From Gemmatimonadales bacterium (GTDB taxonomy: Bacteria > Krumholzibacteriota > Krumholzibacteriia > LZORAL124-64-63), in NCBI GenBank assembly GCA_019038745.1, contig JAHOYV010000032.1:1-64000 (forward strand): a DNA stretch of 64,000 bases, given 5' to 3'. Positions 35,365 through 44,263 of this stretch are shown here, piece by piece. Every line of letters starts with the position of its first letter. The stretch's first letter is position 1. The notes under the pieces were generated by a model that saw only the letters and a list, made by a program, of their open reading frames with translations, searched no databases and was not told the DNA's origin. The position numbers were made by a program, and so were the translations under genes.

Positions 35365-35991
35365 ATGGCCGGTCGGTCGGAGGGAACCGACGGCGGGGAA
35401 TTTCAGTCCCCTGCACTGGAACGCCTGGTACGCAGCTTGAGCCGATTGCCTGGTCTGGGACGCAAATCCGCGACTCGCCTCGCGTTGTATCTGGTGGTGG
35501 ACGAGAATCCGGCCGAAGACCTGGTTGATGCAATTTCCTGCGCCCGGGAACAGGTCAGACATTGCTCGCGATGCGGGGCCATCACCGAGCAGGACCCCTG
35601 TCGTATTTGTACTTCCGCCAGCCGGGATCCGAAGCTGCTGTGTATTGTGTCGTCTCCGGTGGATATCCTGCCCTTCGAAAAGGCCGGTTTCTTCAACGGT
35701 CGCTACTTCGTTCTGGGGGGGCTTTTGTCACCCCTGGATGGGATACGGGCCGGTGACCTTCCCTTCGACAGGATGGTGGAACTCATTCAGCAGGATGAGG
35801 TGGCCGAAGTCATAATCGCCCTGGATTCAAGCGTGGAGGGGGAGACTACGGCCCTTTACGTGCAGCGCTTGCTTCAGACCAGCGATCTCCAGCTTACACG
35901 CCTGGCCACCGGGATTCCCGTCGGAGGAGCTCTGGCTTACACCGACGAAGTTACTCTTCAGCGGGCCTTCCAATTCCGCCGGGCTTTTTGA
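35365..35991 (+). CDS. recR: Recombination protein RecR
   Basis: A 208-residue RecR, the ring-forming partner of RecO/RecF that loads RecA at gaps. Visible: the helix-hairpin-helix LSRLPGLGRKSATRLALYL (about residues 24-42), a zinc finger CSRCG...CRIC (about 69-84) and a Toprim domain with LCIVSSPVDI, YFVLGGLLSPLDGI and VIIALDSSVEGETTALY. It starts 4 nt after ybaB. RecO and RecF are not in the window. Confidence 0.96.
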   Translation: MAGRSEGTDGGEFQSPALERLVRSLSRLPGLGRKSATRLALYLVVDENPAEDLVDAISCAREQVRHCSRCGAITEQDPCRICTSASRDPKLLCIVSSPVDILPFEKAGFFNGRYFVLGGLLSPLDGIRAGDLPFDRMVELIQQDEVAEVIIALDSSVEGETTALYVQRLLQTSDLQLTRLATGIPVGGALAYTDEVTLQRAFQFRRAF

Positions 35992-36100
35992 CTCCCTTAT
36001 TATCCGTAAAGTCCACCGCTTACCGACCGATATCCACAACAGGAAAATCATTTTCATTCACCGCGTCTGAGGCTGAAGCCCGGCGGCGAGGGAGCGATTC

Positions 36101-36598
36101 ATGGTCAGAGCCGAATGGGCCATTTTTGAAGAAGACTTTTGGGCCATCAACAATGTGCTGGACGATCTGCTGAAAAGCAGCCATGCCGGCAACATAATCC
36201 TGATCGACCGCACGGGACAGCTGATTAGTCAATGCGGGCCCGAGGTCGTTTTCGACCTGACGAGCTTCGCTTCCCTGTGTGCCGCGGATTTCGAGGCCAA
36301 TTACCAACTGGCCAAGTTGATCGGCGAGAAGGATTTCAGCACCCTGTTCCATCAGGGGGCAAAGGACAGCATGTACCTGGGCAAGATTGCCAAAGGTGTG
36401 GTCCTGGTTGTGCTCTTCGACAAGAGCACGACGTTGGGTTTGGTGCGATTGCGGGTCAAGCGAGCCATCGAGGAGCTGAACACCATCATTGAGGGTTTGT
36501 ACACGAAGTTGGAATACCGAAACGAGGAGTATGATACCTTCGACGAGGGATTCGCCGAGGGAGTAGAAGCCGAGATCGACAACCTTTTCGTGGACTGA
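36101..36598 (+). CDS. mglB: Roadblock/LC7 domain protein (MglB-like)
   Basis: A 165-residue roadblock/LC7 protein. The fold is visible as a helix (FWAINNVLDDLLKSSHA), strands (NIILIDRTGQLISQCG) and a C-terminal helix (LRVKRAIEELNTIIEGLY), with an acidic tail. In Myxococcus MglB is the GTPase-activating protein for MglA and sets cell polarity. The mglA-like GTPase follows 48 nt downstream, which supports the pairing. The ATG has GAGGGAG upstream. Confidence 0.82.
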   Translation: MVRAEWAIFEEDFWAINNVLDDLLKSSHAGNIILIDRTGQLISQCGPEVVFDLTSFASLCAADFEANYQLAKLIGEKDFSTLFHQGAKDSMYLGKIAKGVVLVVLFDKSTTLGLVRLRVKRAIEELNTIIEGLYTKLEYRNEEYDTFDEGFAEGVEAEIDNLFVD

Positions 36599-36646
36599 TA
36601 GAATACCAAGGCGAGACCGGAACGCCTGGAAAAAGGGGTAGAGACC

Positions 36647-37237
36647 GTGTCCCTGATCAACTATTCATCGCGTGAGATCAACTGCAAGATCGTATATTAC
36701 GGTCCGGGTCTTGGCGGCAAAACCTCCAATATCCAGTACGTATACGAGAAGCTTGCCCCGGAGACCAAGGGTAAGCTCGTTACCCTGGCCACGGAGATGG
36801 ACAGGACCCTGTTTTTCGATTTTTTGCCCCTGGAACTGGGTGAAGTCAAAGGCTTCAAGACGCGCTTCCATCTGTACACTGTTCCGGGCCAGGTATACTA
36901 CAATGCCAGCCGGAAGCTGATCCTGCGCGGTGTGGACGGTTTGGTTTTTGTTGCCGACAGCTCTGAATCGCGTTTCGACGCCAACATCGAGGCCTTGTAC
37001 AATCTCCACGACAACCTGAAGGAATACGATCTGGATTTGAAGGAGATTCCCTTCGTCATGCAGTGGAACAAACGGGACTCGGCCGACGCTCTGCCGGTTT
37101 CCGAGCTTGAAGAGGAACTGAATCCCGAAGGATACACTTCATTCGAAGCTATCGCGGTGGACGGAACCGGGGTCTTCGACACCTTGAAGGCGGTGGCCAA
37201 GCAGGTACTCCGGCAACTCCAGACCGTCAATTCCTAG
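36647..37237 (+). CDS. mglA: MglA-like small GTPase
   Basis: A 196-residue Ras-like GTPase of the MglA/GltA type. P-loop [10 protein letters not shown] at about residues 19-28, switch region [20 protein letters not shown], the G3-like TVPGQVYY, and the G4 motif NKRD. The WD.GQ of Ras is replaced by VPGQ, as in MglA. With the preceding roadblock protein it probably controls polarity, motility or cell-envelope processes. GTG start; a terminator follows at 37313. Confidence 0.88.
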   Translation: MSLINYSSREINCKIVYYGPGLGGKTSNIQYVYEKLAPETKGKLVTLATEMDRTLFFDFLPLELGEVKGFKTRFHLYTVPGQVYYNASRKLILRGVDGLVFVADSSESRFDANIEALYNLHDNLKEYDLDLKEIPFVMQWNKRDSADALPVSELEEELNPEGYTSFEAIAVDGTGVFDTLKAVAKQVLRQLQTVNS

Positions 37238-37312
37238 GCGACGGTCGGGAAACCCCGGACAACGACTCATCCAGACCGACCTGCAACCCGAATCGTCCCC
37301 AAGAAATGATCC

Positions 37313-37346
37313 CACCCCCCGACAGTTATGCGGGGGGTGTTTTCTT
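37313..37346 (+). terminator. Terminator of mglBA
   Basis: CACCCCCCG pairs perfectly with CGGGGGGTG over a 9-nt loop, followed by TTTTCTTT. It begins 75 nt after mglA. Confidence 0.88.
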
Positions 37347-37426
37347 TGGAGACTGGACGGGTTATATTTGGCGAGCCGTGTTTTCGACCCTGTGATCCTT
37401 CAATATTTCAGCCCGAAAGGAACCCC

Positions 37427-37897
37427 ATGCCTCGACCTTTGCTGTACGCCATCGGAACCTTCTTCTGGACCGGATATGCCCCGATCGCTCCGGCTACTGT
37501 TGCCAGTTTCGGTGTGACCGTTCTCTGGTGGCTTTCCTGGACCTGGCTGGGCCCGATTCCGCTCTGGCTGAATGCGGTTCTGCTGGCTGCCGTTACTGCG
37601 ATTGGAATTCCCGTGGCCACCCGGCTGGAGAAGATTCACGGGGAAGATCCTTCCCTGGTGGTAATCGATGAAGTGGCCGGGATGCTGGTGACCTACCTGG
37701 GAGTGAGCACCGGACCTTTGGGTTGGCTGGCAGGGTTCTTCTGGTTCCGCTTTTTCGACATCTTCAAGCCCCTCGGGATCCGGAAACTGGAGAAGCTGGG
37801 CGGGGGCCTGGGGATAATGGTTGACGACCTTGGTGCAGGGGTGTTGGCCTGCGCGGCGACCCACGCCACGATCATTTTACTGGGATGGGGGACGTGA
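37427..37897 (+). CDS. pgpA: Phosphatidylglycerophosphatase A
   Basis: A 156-residue membrane enzyme that dephosphorylates phosphatidylglycerophosphate to phosphatidylglycerol. GTFFWTGYAPIAPATVAS, the catalytic-type VVIDEVAGML and FFWFRFFDIFKP are hallmarks of the family, with several membrane helices between. The ATG has AAAGGAACCCC upstream; the longer frame runs back into the terminator. It overlaps cinA by 13 nt. Confidence 0.94.
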   Translation: MPRPLLYAIGTFFWTGYAPIAPATVASFGVTVLWWLSWTWLGPIPLWLNAVLLAAVTAIGIPVATRLEKIHGEDPSLVVIDEVAGMLVTYLGVSTGPLGWLAGFFWFRFFDIFKPLGIRKLEKLGGGLGIMVDDLGAGVLACAATHATIILLGWGT

Positions 37898-39213
37898 CCA
37901 GACAGAAGCAATACGGGGAATTCTCCGGGGGTAAATCAACTCTCCTGCTGCGCATCATTGCCGTGGGGGATGAGCTTCTAGAAGGACGTACGGCAGACAC
38001 CAACAGTCAGAAAATCCAGCGGGCCATGGGTCTCCACGTGGTTCAGGCGGCGGGTGTCCAGGTCGTTCCCGATAGGCCGAAAGCCATCGCGGAGGCTTTG
38101 GATAGAACCAGGGAAGGCGACCTGGTTTTCCTTTGCGGTGGCCTGGGCTCCACTCCAGACGACTTGACCCGGGAAGCTGTTTCAAGCTGGGCGGGAGTGG
38201 AACTGGCCGAGGATCCGCAGGTCCGTCGAATTCTGGAAGATCGTTGGAAGAAGCGAGGTGTAACGTCTCGGCCGGGTTTGGCCCTTCAGTGCCAGGTGCC
38301 GGCAGGGATGACCCCCCTGGAAAATCCCGTGGGATCGGCTCCCGGGCTGGCTGGCCGTTTAGGGGGCCGAATAGTGATCCTGCTACCCGGGGTGCCCGCT
38401 GAGCTGGAAGGTCTGTTGCCCAGGGCCATCGGGTGGTTGGCGGAGAGAGAATTGTTGCCGGCGGCTCGTTCGGCCCTGGTGTGGCGCACTGCCCAGGCAC
38501 CGGAGTTGGCGGTAGTTCGTCGTTGCCGGGAAATTCAGGTTGCCCATCCGGATCTGCAGTGGGCCTTTTGGTTGACGGAGTGGGGAGTGGATGTCCGTCT
38601 GGCTGCCGAGTCTACCTCTGGACAGCAGGATGAATTGGCTGCGGCCGGCCGGAATGTGGACCGGGCCCTGGGCCACCTGGTGTACGCGCGGGAAATGGAA
38701 TCACTGCCCGAGGTTTTGCAGAAGATTTTGACCCGGATGGGTAGAACCCTGTCCACCGCCGAGTCGTGTACCGCCGGCTTGCTGGCAGGCCGGTTGACCG
38801 ATGCTCCCGGGTCGTCAGCATTCTACCGGGGTGGAATTATTGCCTACGCCGACGAAGTGAAACAAGATCTTCTGGGAGTGAGCGCCGTTGATCTGGAACG
38901 AGACGGGGCGGTGAGCGGGACGGTGGTCAAGGCGATGGCAGCCCACTGTCGTGATCGATTGGAGACGGACTACTCCCTGGCGGTGAGCGGAATTTCCGGC
39001 CCGGACGGGGGAACGGAAGAAAAACCGGTCGGCACTACCTGGGTGGCCGTTGCCACTCCAGAGAATGTTTTTGCCCGACGCTACAAATTTACCGCTGACC
39101 GGGCTCGAAACCGGTTGCTGACCATTGCCGCCGCCCTGGATTCAATGCGCCGCATCCTCCAGGGAGGCGATGGAATTTCGCCCTTTCTTCCCGAGGATCA
39201 CTGGGGCGGTTAG
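37885..39213 (+). CDS. cinA: CinA: MoaB-like domain plus nicotinamide-nucleotide amidase
   Basis: A 442-residue two-domain protein. The N-terminal molybdopterin-binding-like domain has GDELLEGRTADTNS, LVFLCGGLGSTPDD and PGVPAELEGLL. The C-terminal PncC domain (about residues 280-425) has TLSTAESCTAGLLAGRL, SAFYRGGIIAYA and VSGISGPDGG and would deamidate nicotinamide mononucleotide in NAD salvage. ATG 37885 overlaps pgpA; GTG 37894 is an alternative with GGGGGAC upstream and 9 fewer bases of coding sequence. In many bacteria cinA lies near recA, as here. Confidence 0.94.
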   Translation: MGDVTRQKQYGEFSGGKSTLLLRIIAVGDELLEGRTADTNSQKIQRAMGLHVVQAAGVQVVPDRPKAIAEALDRTREGDLVFLCGGLGSTPDDLTREAVSSWAGVELAEDPQVRRILEDRWKKRGVTSRPGLALQCQVPAGMTPLENPVGSAPGLAGRLGGRIVILLPGVPAELEGLLPRAIGWLAERELLPAARSALVWRTAQAPELAVVRRCREIQVAHPDLQWAFWLTEWGVDVRLAAESTSGQQDELAAAGRNVDRALGHLVYAREMESLPEVLQKILTRMGRTLSTAESCTAGLLAGRLTDAPGSSAFYRGGIIAYADEVKQDLLGVSAVDLERDGAVSGTVVKAMAAHCRDRLETDYSLAVSGISGPDGGTEEKPVGTTWVAVATPENVFARRYKFTADRARNRLLTIAAALDSMRRILQGGDGISPFLPEDHWGG

Positions 39214-39216
39214 CCG

Positions 39217-39771
39217 ATGAGACTTTTTCTGGCTGTTCCCGTGGGTGAACAGTTCACCGCGCAATTGACTACGGAGCTTGCCCTCCAGCGTTTGGACCTG
39301 AAGGCTCGTTGGACTCGGCCCCAGGCCTGGCATGTAACTTTACAATTTCTTGGAGAATGGCCTGAAAACCATGTTCCGGGCCTGATCTCCGCCCTGGAAA
39401 AGGTATGTGTCTACCCTGCCTTCTACCTCAAACCAGGGTCCCTGGATGGATTCCCCAATTTGAATTTTCTCCGGGTCCTTTTCCTGCAGATGGATGATGA
39501 CGGGTTGTGCGTCCGCCTGGCGGGTCAGGTACGGGAAATCGTGGAGGTGATATGGCCCCGGGGACCCCAGGATCGACGGGAATTCCGAAGTCATCTGACC
39601 CTCGCCCGGATTCGGCGCAGACTTACGGAAAATGAAGTCAACTTATTGAAAAATACTCAGTTAGGGCCTCTCGGGCCGGTCCTGGTTGAAGACTTCAAAT
39701 TGTACAGCAGCGAGTTGGGGTCCGATGGGCCGCGCTACTCGGAATTGGCTTCTTTTCCCTTGCGAAAATAA
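39217..39771 (+). CDS. thpR: RNA 2',3'-cyclic phosphodiesterase
   Basis: A 184-residue 2H phosphodiesterase that opens 2',3'-cyclic phosphates on RNA ends. The two H-x-T motifs are WHVTLQFLGE (about residue 43) and FRSHLTLARI (about 129). RLFLAVPVG at the N-terminus and a final RYSELASFPL are typical of the family. The ATG follows 3 nt after the cinA stop. It lies between cinA and recA, a location often seen in other bacteria. Confidence 0.94.
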   Translation: MRLFLAVPVGEQFTAQLTTELALQRLDLKARWTRPQAWHVTLQFLGEWPENHVPGLISALEKVCVYPAFYLKPGSLDGFPNLNFLRVLFLQMDDDGLCVRLAGQVREIVEVIWPRGPQDRREFRSHLTLARIRRRLTENEVNLLKNTQLGPLGPVLVEDFKLYSSELGSDGPRYSELASFPLRK

Positions 39772-39785
39772 GGCGAATAAGTGGG

Positions 39786-39815
39786 TTGCCATTCGGCGAT
39801 GGTTCGTGTTATCTT
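39786..39815 (+). promoter_or_regulatory. Possible recA promoter
   Basis: TTGCCA (39786-39791, 5 of 6), an 18-nt spacer and TATCTT (39810-39815, 4 of 6). It lies in the only gap before recA. No recognisable E. coli- or Bacillus-type LexA box overlaps it. Confidence 0.4.
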
Positions 39816-39922
39816 GGCCAGGAATCTAAACGGGCCCGGTAGTTCTTATCGGTATTTGGTTTCAACATTCGGTTCCCCCTGGGGCTGCAGGCCGTGGCGG
39901 ACACCGACAGGAGATGAAGCAT

Positions 39923-41059
39923 ATGGCGCAGAACAAGAAGGATGACAAGGCCAAAGCCCTGGACTTGACCCGGGCGCAGATCGAGAAGCAGTTCGGTAAG
40001 GGATCAATCATGCTGTTGGGCGAGAATAAGGTCTACGACCAGATCGAAGCTATTCCCACCGGTAGCCTCTCCCTGGACATAGCCCTGGGCCTTGGCGGAT
40101 TACCCAAGGGGCGGGTCGTTGAAATTTATGGGCCTGAGGGCAGCGGCAAGACCACCGTTTGCCTTGAAGTCATCGCCAATTGCCAGAAACAGGGAGGGGT
40201 GGCGGCTTTCATAGACGCGGAGCACGCCATGGATCCACTCTATGCCCGCAAGGTGGGCGTGGATATCGACAATCTCCTGGTCAGCCAGCCGGATACCGGT
40301 GAGCAGGCCCTGGAAATTACCGAAATGCTGGTCCGTTCCGGCGCGGTGGACATCATCGTCATTGATTCGGTGGCGGCCCTGGTGCCGAGGGCCGAAATCG
40401 AGGGCGAAATGGGTGATTCACACGTCGGGCTGCAGGCCAGGTTGATGTCGCAGGCGCTGCGGAAACTGACGGGTGCCATCGCCAAGACCAATACGCTGGT
40501 CATGTTCACCAATCAGATCCGGATGAAGATCGGCGTTATGTTCGGTAACCCCGAGACGACCACCGGTGGCAACGCCCTGAAATTCTACAGCTCGGTTCGG
40601 TTGGACATCCGGCGGATCGGCGGGATCACGCAGGGTGAAGAGGTGATCGGCAACCAGGTCCGCGTCAAGGTGGTCAAGAACAAGGTGGCTCCGCCTTTCA
40701 AGAAGGCCGAGTTCGATATTATCTACGGCGAGGGCATCAGCGTTGAGGGAGACCTGATCGATCTGGGCGTGGCCGCCGAAGTGGTCCAGAAATCCGGAGC
40801 CTGGTACAGTTTCGGTGAAGAGCGGTTGGGGCAGGGCAGGGAGAATGCCCGCATCCTGCTGAAGGAGAACAAGGACCTGTTCGATCAGATCAAGGCATTG
40901 GTGCTGGCTCATTATGGCATTGGCTCAGGAGGTCAAACCGAGGACAATCCCGTCGATGCTGGAGCTGGGAAGAGTAGTGCCGCCGCGCCGGGAACATTGG
41001 ACAAGGCTGCAGCCGCCAAGGCCGGTGGGGGCTCGGCCCGTGTGGAACGCAAGGCCTGA
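39923..41059 (+). CDS. recA: Recombinase A
   Basis: A 378-residue RecA that forms ATP-dependent filaments on single-stranded DNA for strand exchange and SOS induction. GPEGSGKTT is the Walker A (about residue 70); [12 protein letters not shown] is Walker [30 protein letters not shown] has loops L1/L2. A glycine/alanine-rich tail follows. The ATG at 39923 has AGGAG 9 nt upstream; the ATG at 39914 is directly adjacent to that site and is unlikely. It leads recX. Confidence 0.98.
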   Translation: MAQNKKDDKAKALDLTRAQIEKQFGKGSIMLLGENKVYDQIEAIPTGSLSLDIALGLGGLPKGRVVEIYGPEGSGKTTVCLEVIANCQKQGGVAAFIDAEHAMDPLYARKVGVDIDNLLVSQPDTGEQALEITEMLVRSGAVDIIVIDSVAALVPRAEIEGEMGDSHVGLQARLMSQALRKLTGAIAKTNTLVMFTNQIRMKIGVMFGNPETTTGGNALKFYSSVRLDIRRIGGITQGEEVIGNQVRVKVVKNKVAPPFKKAEFDIIYGEGISVEGDLIDLGVAAEVVQKSGAWYSFGEERLGQGRENARILLKENKDLFDQIKALVLAHYGIGSGGQTEDNPVDAGAGKSSAAAPGTLDKAAAAKAGGGSARVERKA

Positions 41060-41071
41060 GGTTGATCTGTC

Positions 41072-41752
41072 TTGGCTGAAAATGATCAACCGCTGTTGAT
41101 GTCGGTCAGACAGGAGCAGGGAGCCGTGTTCCTGGCCCTGTCGACCGGCGAGGTGTTCGAGCTGGCGCCGGACTCGGTGCCGGATCGGTTACCTCAAGCA
41201 GGGGAGTGTGTGGATTCTCCTCTACTGTTGGAAATCCAGATGGCGGCGGAGCGAAAAGGTATCGCCCGCCGCCTTTTCACATTGCTTGACCGTCGCCTGC
41301 AGCCGGTGGCCCGAGTGCGGGAAAAACTTCTTGCGGAAGGATTCAGCTCCCAGGGGATCGATGCTGTTCTGGAACAAATGACGGCTCAAGGCATATACTC
41401 CGATCGAACTTTCGCCGAAGCCTGGTGCCGGGACTGCCTCCTGACTCGGGCGGTGGGCCGGAATTACCTGATCTCCAAACTGCGGGCCAAAAAGGTTCCC
41501 GGTCCGGTCGCGGCCAATGCGGCGCAGGAGGTGCTTGATCCGGTGAGGGAGGCAGAGCTCGCACACCACGCAGCGGCTCAAAAGTGGAGCAAAAGTAGTG
41601 GGCGAACAGGTCAGGTGGGTGGTCCGGATCGTAAGGCCGAGGCCAAGGTCATCCGTTTTTTGCAGGGACGCGGTTTCTCAATCGGGCTGGCCGTTAAGGC
41701 TACCCGCGATACAAAGCCCGGGATGGAATCGGACATGGAGTACGAGGGATAA
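41072..41752 (+). CDS. recX: Regulatory protein RecX
   Basis: A 226-residue RecX, which trims or regulates RecA filaments. Three-helix repeats are visible: ARRLFTLLDRRLQPVARVREKLLAEG, VLEQMTAQGIYSDRTFAEAW and KVIRFLQGRGFSIGLAVKAT. TTG start with GAGG upstream, 12 nt after recA; together they are a common recA-recX pair. An N-terminal extension of about 50 residues precedes the repeats. Confidence 0.88.
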   Translation: MAENDQPLLMSVRQEQGAVFLALSTGEVFELAPDSVPDRLPQAGECVDSPLLLEIQMAAERKGIARRLFTLLDRRLQPVARVREKLLAEGFSSQGIDAVLEQMTAQGIYSDRTFAEAWCRDCLLTRAVGRNYLISKLRAKKVPGPVAANAAQEVLDPVREAELAHHAAAQKWSKSSGRTGQVGGPDRKAEAKVIRFLQGRGFSIGLAVKATRDTKPGMESDMEYEG

Positions 41753-41754
41753 TC

Positions 41755-42621
41755 TTGAAGATTCTGGTTACAGGGTGCAAGGGGATGCTCGGTCGGGATT
41801 GTATGGATTACCTGGCCGTCGCGCAGGAACCGGTCGGCGTTGACCTGGAAGATGGAGATCTCGCTCTTGCGGGAATCGCCGAAGACATTTGCCAAAGAGT
41901 CGATCCACAGTGGATTGTCCATTGTGCTGCCTGGACGGACGTTGATGGTGCTGAATCGGCTCCGGACCAGGCTCATAGCGCCAATGTGACGGCCACCGAA
42001 AACTTGGCCGGATGGTGCGGGCGTTCAGGTTGTGGGCTGACCTACATCAGCACCGACTACGTCTTCAGCGGGGCTGATGCCGGTGGCGGCTATGATGAGG
42101 AAGAGCCGCGTGATCCTGTCAACCGCTATGGGCTGACAAAGGCCCAGGGTGAGGAGATTGTTGCTGCGTTATCTACGCCCTGGCAGATTGTCCGTACGAG
42201 TTGGCTCTTCGGTGATGGACCGGTCAACTTCCCCCGCACCATATTGCGGTTGCTTTCCCAACGGGAATCGTTGAGTGTTGTGAACGATCAGGAAGGGTGC
42301 CCGACTTTTACCCGGGATCTGGCTCACGTGATCGGGTTCCTGGTTCATCGGGGACTGGGTGGCATCTTCCACGCCACTAATTCCGGCGTTTGTACGTGGT
42401 ACGACCTCGCTCGGGAAGTTGCGGTTTTGACGGGAAGCGATCCGGACCGAATTCAGCCCTGCGGCAGCGATGTTTATCCTCGCCCCGCAGTCCGCCCGAA
42501 TTGTTCGGTGCTGCGGAGCCGACGGCTGGAGGAAGCAGGATGTCCCGCCAGGCCCGGCTGGCAGGATGCATTGGCTAGATATCTGCCTTTACTAACTTCG
42601 GGTCGGTCCCGATTCCAATAA
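41755..42621 (+). CDS. rfbD: dTDP-4-dehydrorhamnose reductase (RmlD)
   Basis: A 288-residue SDR enzyme that reduces dTDP-4-keto-L-rhamnose with NAD(P)H. GCKGMLGRD is the Rossmann loop, STDYVFSG precedes the YGLTKAQGE YxxxK active site (about residues 123-128), and RTSWLFG follows. TTG start with GAGGG upstream, 2 nt after recX. The remaining dTDP-rhamnose genes are not in the window. Confidence 0.9.
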   Translation: MKILVTGCKGMLGRDCMDYLAVAQEPVGVDLEDGDLALAGIAEDICQRVDPQWIVHCAAWTDVDGAESAPDQAHSANVTATENLAGWCGRSGCGLTYISTDYVFSGADAGGGYDEEEPRDPVNRYGLTKAQGEEIVAALSTPWQIVRTSWLFGDGPVNFPRTILRLLSQRESLSVVNDQEGCPTFTRDLAHVIGFLVHRGLGGIFHATNSGVCTWYDLAREVAVLTGSDPDRIQPCGSDVYPRPAVRPNCSVLRSRRLEEAGCPARPGWQDALARYLPLLTSGRSRFQ

Positions 42622-42676
42622 ACCCCGCCGATCCGGGACCGCCGATCGGAGCGGCCGGAAAGGATTAGCCAAGACC

Positions 42677-43291
42677 ATGTCATCCTCCCCGGACCCGGCT
42701 CGGGAAAGAGTCGCCACCCAATTTTTCCAGGACACTATTTCAGGCTTGCAGTCTGCCTTGTCCAAGTTGGATGCAGGGCACCTGGAGGCGGTTGTCAGGT
42801 TGGCAGCCGATGTTCAGGACGCCTGGAATGCCGGAGGGCAACTCCTGGTCTGTGGAAACGGGGGGAGCGCCTCGGATAGCCAGCATATCGTAGCCGAGTT
42901 GGTGGGGCGGTTCCAGGTTGACAGGCCTGGCTATCGAGCCCAATCCTTGACTCCCAACAGTTCGATTCTGACTGCCGTGGGCAACGACTACGGGTTCGAT
43001 CACATTTTTTCCCGGCAGGTGGAAGCTCTCGGCCGAACCGGGGATGTTCTGCTGGTGATCACTACTTCCGGGAATTCCGACAACTGCATCCTGGCTGCTG
43101 AGGCTGCCCGGAACCTGGGTTTGAAGGTACACGGTTTTCTGGGTGGAAACGGGGGGAAGTTGCTGGGCATGGTGGATTCCGCCTTCTTGGCACCTGCCGA
43201 CTTTACTCCTCGTATCCAGGAAATTCACATAGCCATGGGCCATTTATTGTGCCAGATCCTTGAGGAATGGATGAATGGTGCCAGGTGCTGA
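42677..43291 (+). CDS. gmhA: Sedoheptulose-7-phosphate isomerase
   Basis: A 204-residue SIS-domain isomerase converting D-sedoheptulose 7-phosphate to D-glycero-D-manno-heptose 7-phosphate, the first step toward lipopolysaccharide heptose. CGNGGSASDSQHIVAELVGRF, TTSGNS and GMVDSAFLAP are the family marks. The C-terminal HIAMGHLLCQILEE has the residues expected of GmhA (His near 190). It is followed by the membrane prenyltransferase gene with a small overlap. Confidence 0.93.
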   Translation: MSSSPDPARERVATQFFQDTISGLQSALSKLDAGHLEAVVRLAADVQDAWNAGGQLLVCGNGGSASDSQHIVAELVGRFQVDRPGYRAQSLTPNSSILTAVGNDYGFDHIFSRQVEALGRTGDVLLVITTSGNSDNCILAAEAARNLGLKVHGFLGGNGGKLLGMVDSAFLAPADFTPRIQEIHIAMGHLLCQILEEWMNGARC

Positions 43292-44183
43292 AATGAAAAA
43301 CTGGAGACCGTTTCTGGAAAGTCTCCGACCGCGGCAATGGACCAAGAACCTGTTGCTTTTTGCGGGATTGATCTTTGCCAAAAAAGTTGGAGATCTGGAC
43401 TGTCTGGCTCGCGCGGTGGCCGGCGCGGCGGTCTTCTGCCTTTCTTCGGGTGTCATCTATGTCCTGAACGATGTGGTGGACCGGGAGCTGGATCGCCTTC
43501 ATCCCGACAAGCGCAATCGTCCCATCGCTTCCGGCAGACTTCCGGTTCGGGCAGGGGTGAGCCTGGGGTTCCAACTACTTGTGGGTTGTTTGGTGGCCGC
43601 CAGTTTTTTCGGCATGCCATTCCTTGCTTCCGTTGCGTTTTTCTTTTTCTGGAATTGGCTTTACACACGCTGGTTGAAGAAAGTCCCGATTCTGGATGTG
43701 ACCGGTATCGGCATGAGTTTTGTTATCCGGGCGGTAGCCGGAGTAATGGTTCTGCTGCCGGGATGCCCCAAGGTGGGAATCTCCGTCTGGTTGCTTCTTT
43801 GCACCTTCTTTCTGTCCCTGTACCTGGGATTCTGCAAGCGGCGGGATGAATTCATGAAGGTTGAGACAGCCGATGGAAAAAGTCGGCCTGTCCTGCGGGG
43901 ATATACAGAACCCATGCTGGACTCGCTGATTGGGATCAGTCTGGGATTGACCATGGTAATGTACTCCTTGTATACGGTCTGGCCCCATACGGTGGCCGAG
44001 TTCGGTACCCGTAATCTGGTGTACACTGTTCCCCTGGTGCTGCTGGGCCTTGGCCGTTACCAGTACCTGGTCTACAAGGAAAAAATGGGCGGGAAACCGC
44101 ATGAGATTCTTTTGAGTGATTTCATCCTGCAAGTGGTGGTGATCTTTTGGGCCTGCGCTGCAGTGTGGGTGATCGGAATCTAA
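43275..44183 (+). CDS. UbiA prenyltransferase family protein, DPPR-synthase-like
   Basis: A 302-residue integral membrane prenyltransferase. The first aspartate-rich motif NDVVDRELDRLHPDKRNRPIASG (around residue 68, with N and two D) and N-terminal LRPRQWTKNLLLFAGL resemble decaprenyl-phosphate phosphoribosyltransferase of arabinan synthesis; a second DVTGIGMSFVIRAVAG follows. Eight or nine hydrophobic helices are present. GAGGA lies 8 nt before ATG 43275; ATG 43293 is an alternative giving a 296-residue protein. The substrate might be a polyprenyl phosphate plus a sugar phosphate, but this is inference. Confidence 0.8.
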   Translation: MVPGAEMKNWRPFLESLRPRQWTKNLLLFAGLIFAKKVGDLDCLARAVAGAAVFCLSSGVIYVLNDVVDRELDRLHPDKRNRPIASGRLPVRAGVSLGFQLLVGCLVAASFFGMPFLASVAFFFFWNWLYTRWLKKVPILDVTGIGMSFVIRAVAGVMVLLPGCPKVGISVWLLLCTFFLSLYLGFCKRRDEFMKVETADGKSRPVLRGYTEPMLDSLIGISLGLTMVMYSLYTVWPHTVAEFGTRNLVYTVPLVLLGLGRYQYLVYKEKMGGKPHEILLSDFILQVVVIFWACAAVWVIGI

Positions 44184-44263
44184 CTCCTGTCGGAGGTGGG
44201 TTACATCCCGATGGTTTCGCAATGGGGTGTGAAGATTCCGGATAGACGTAATGGGAGCTGGAT

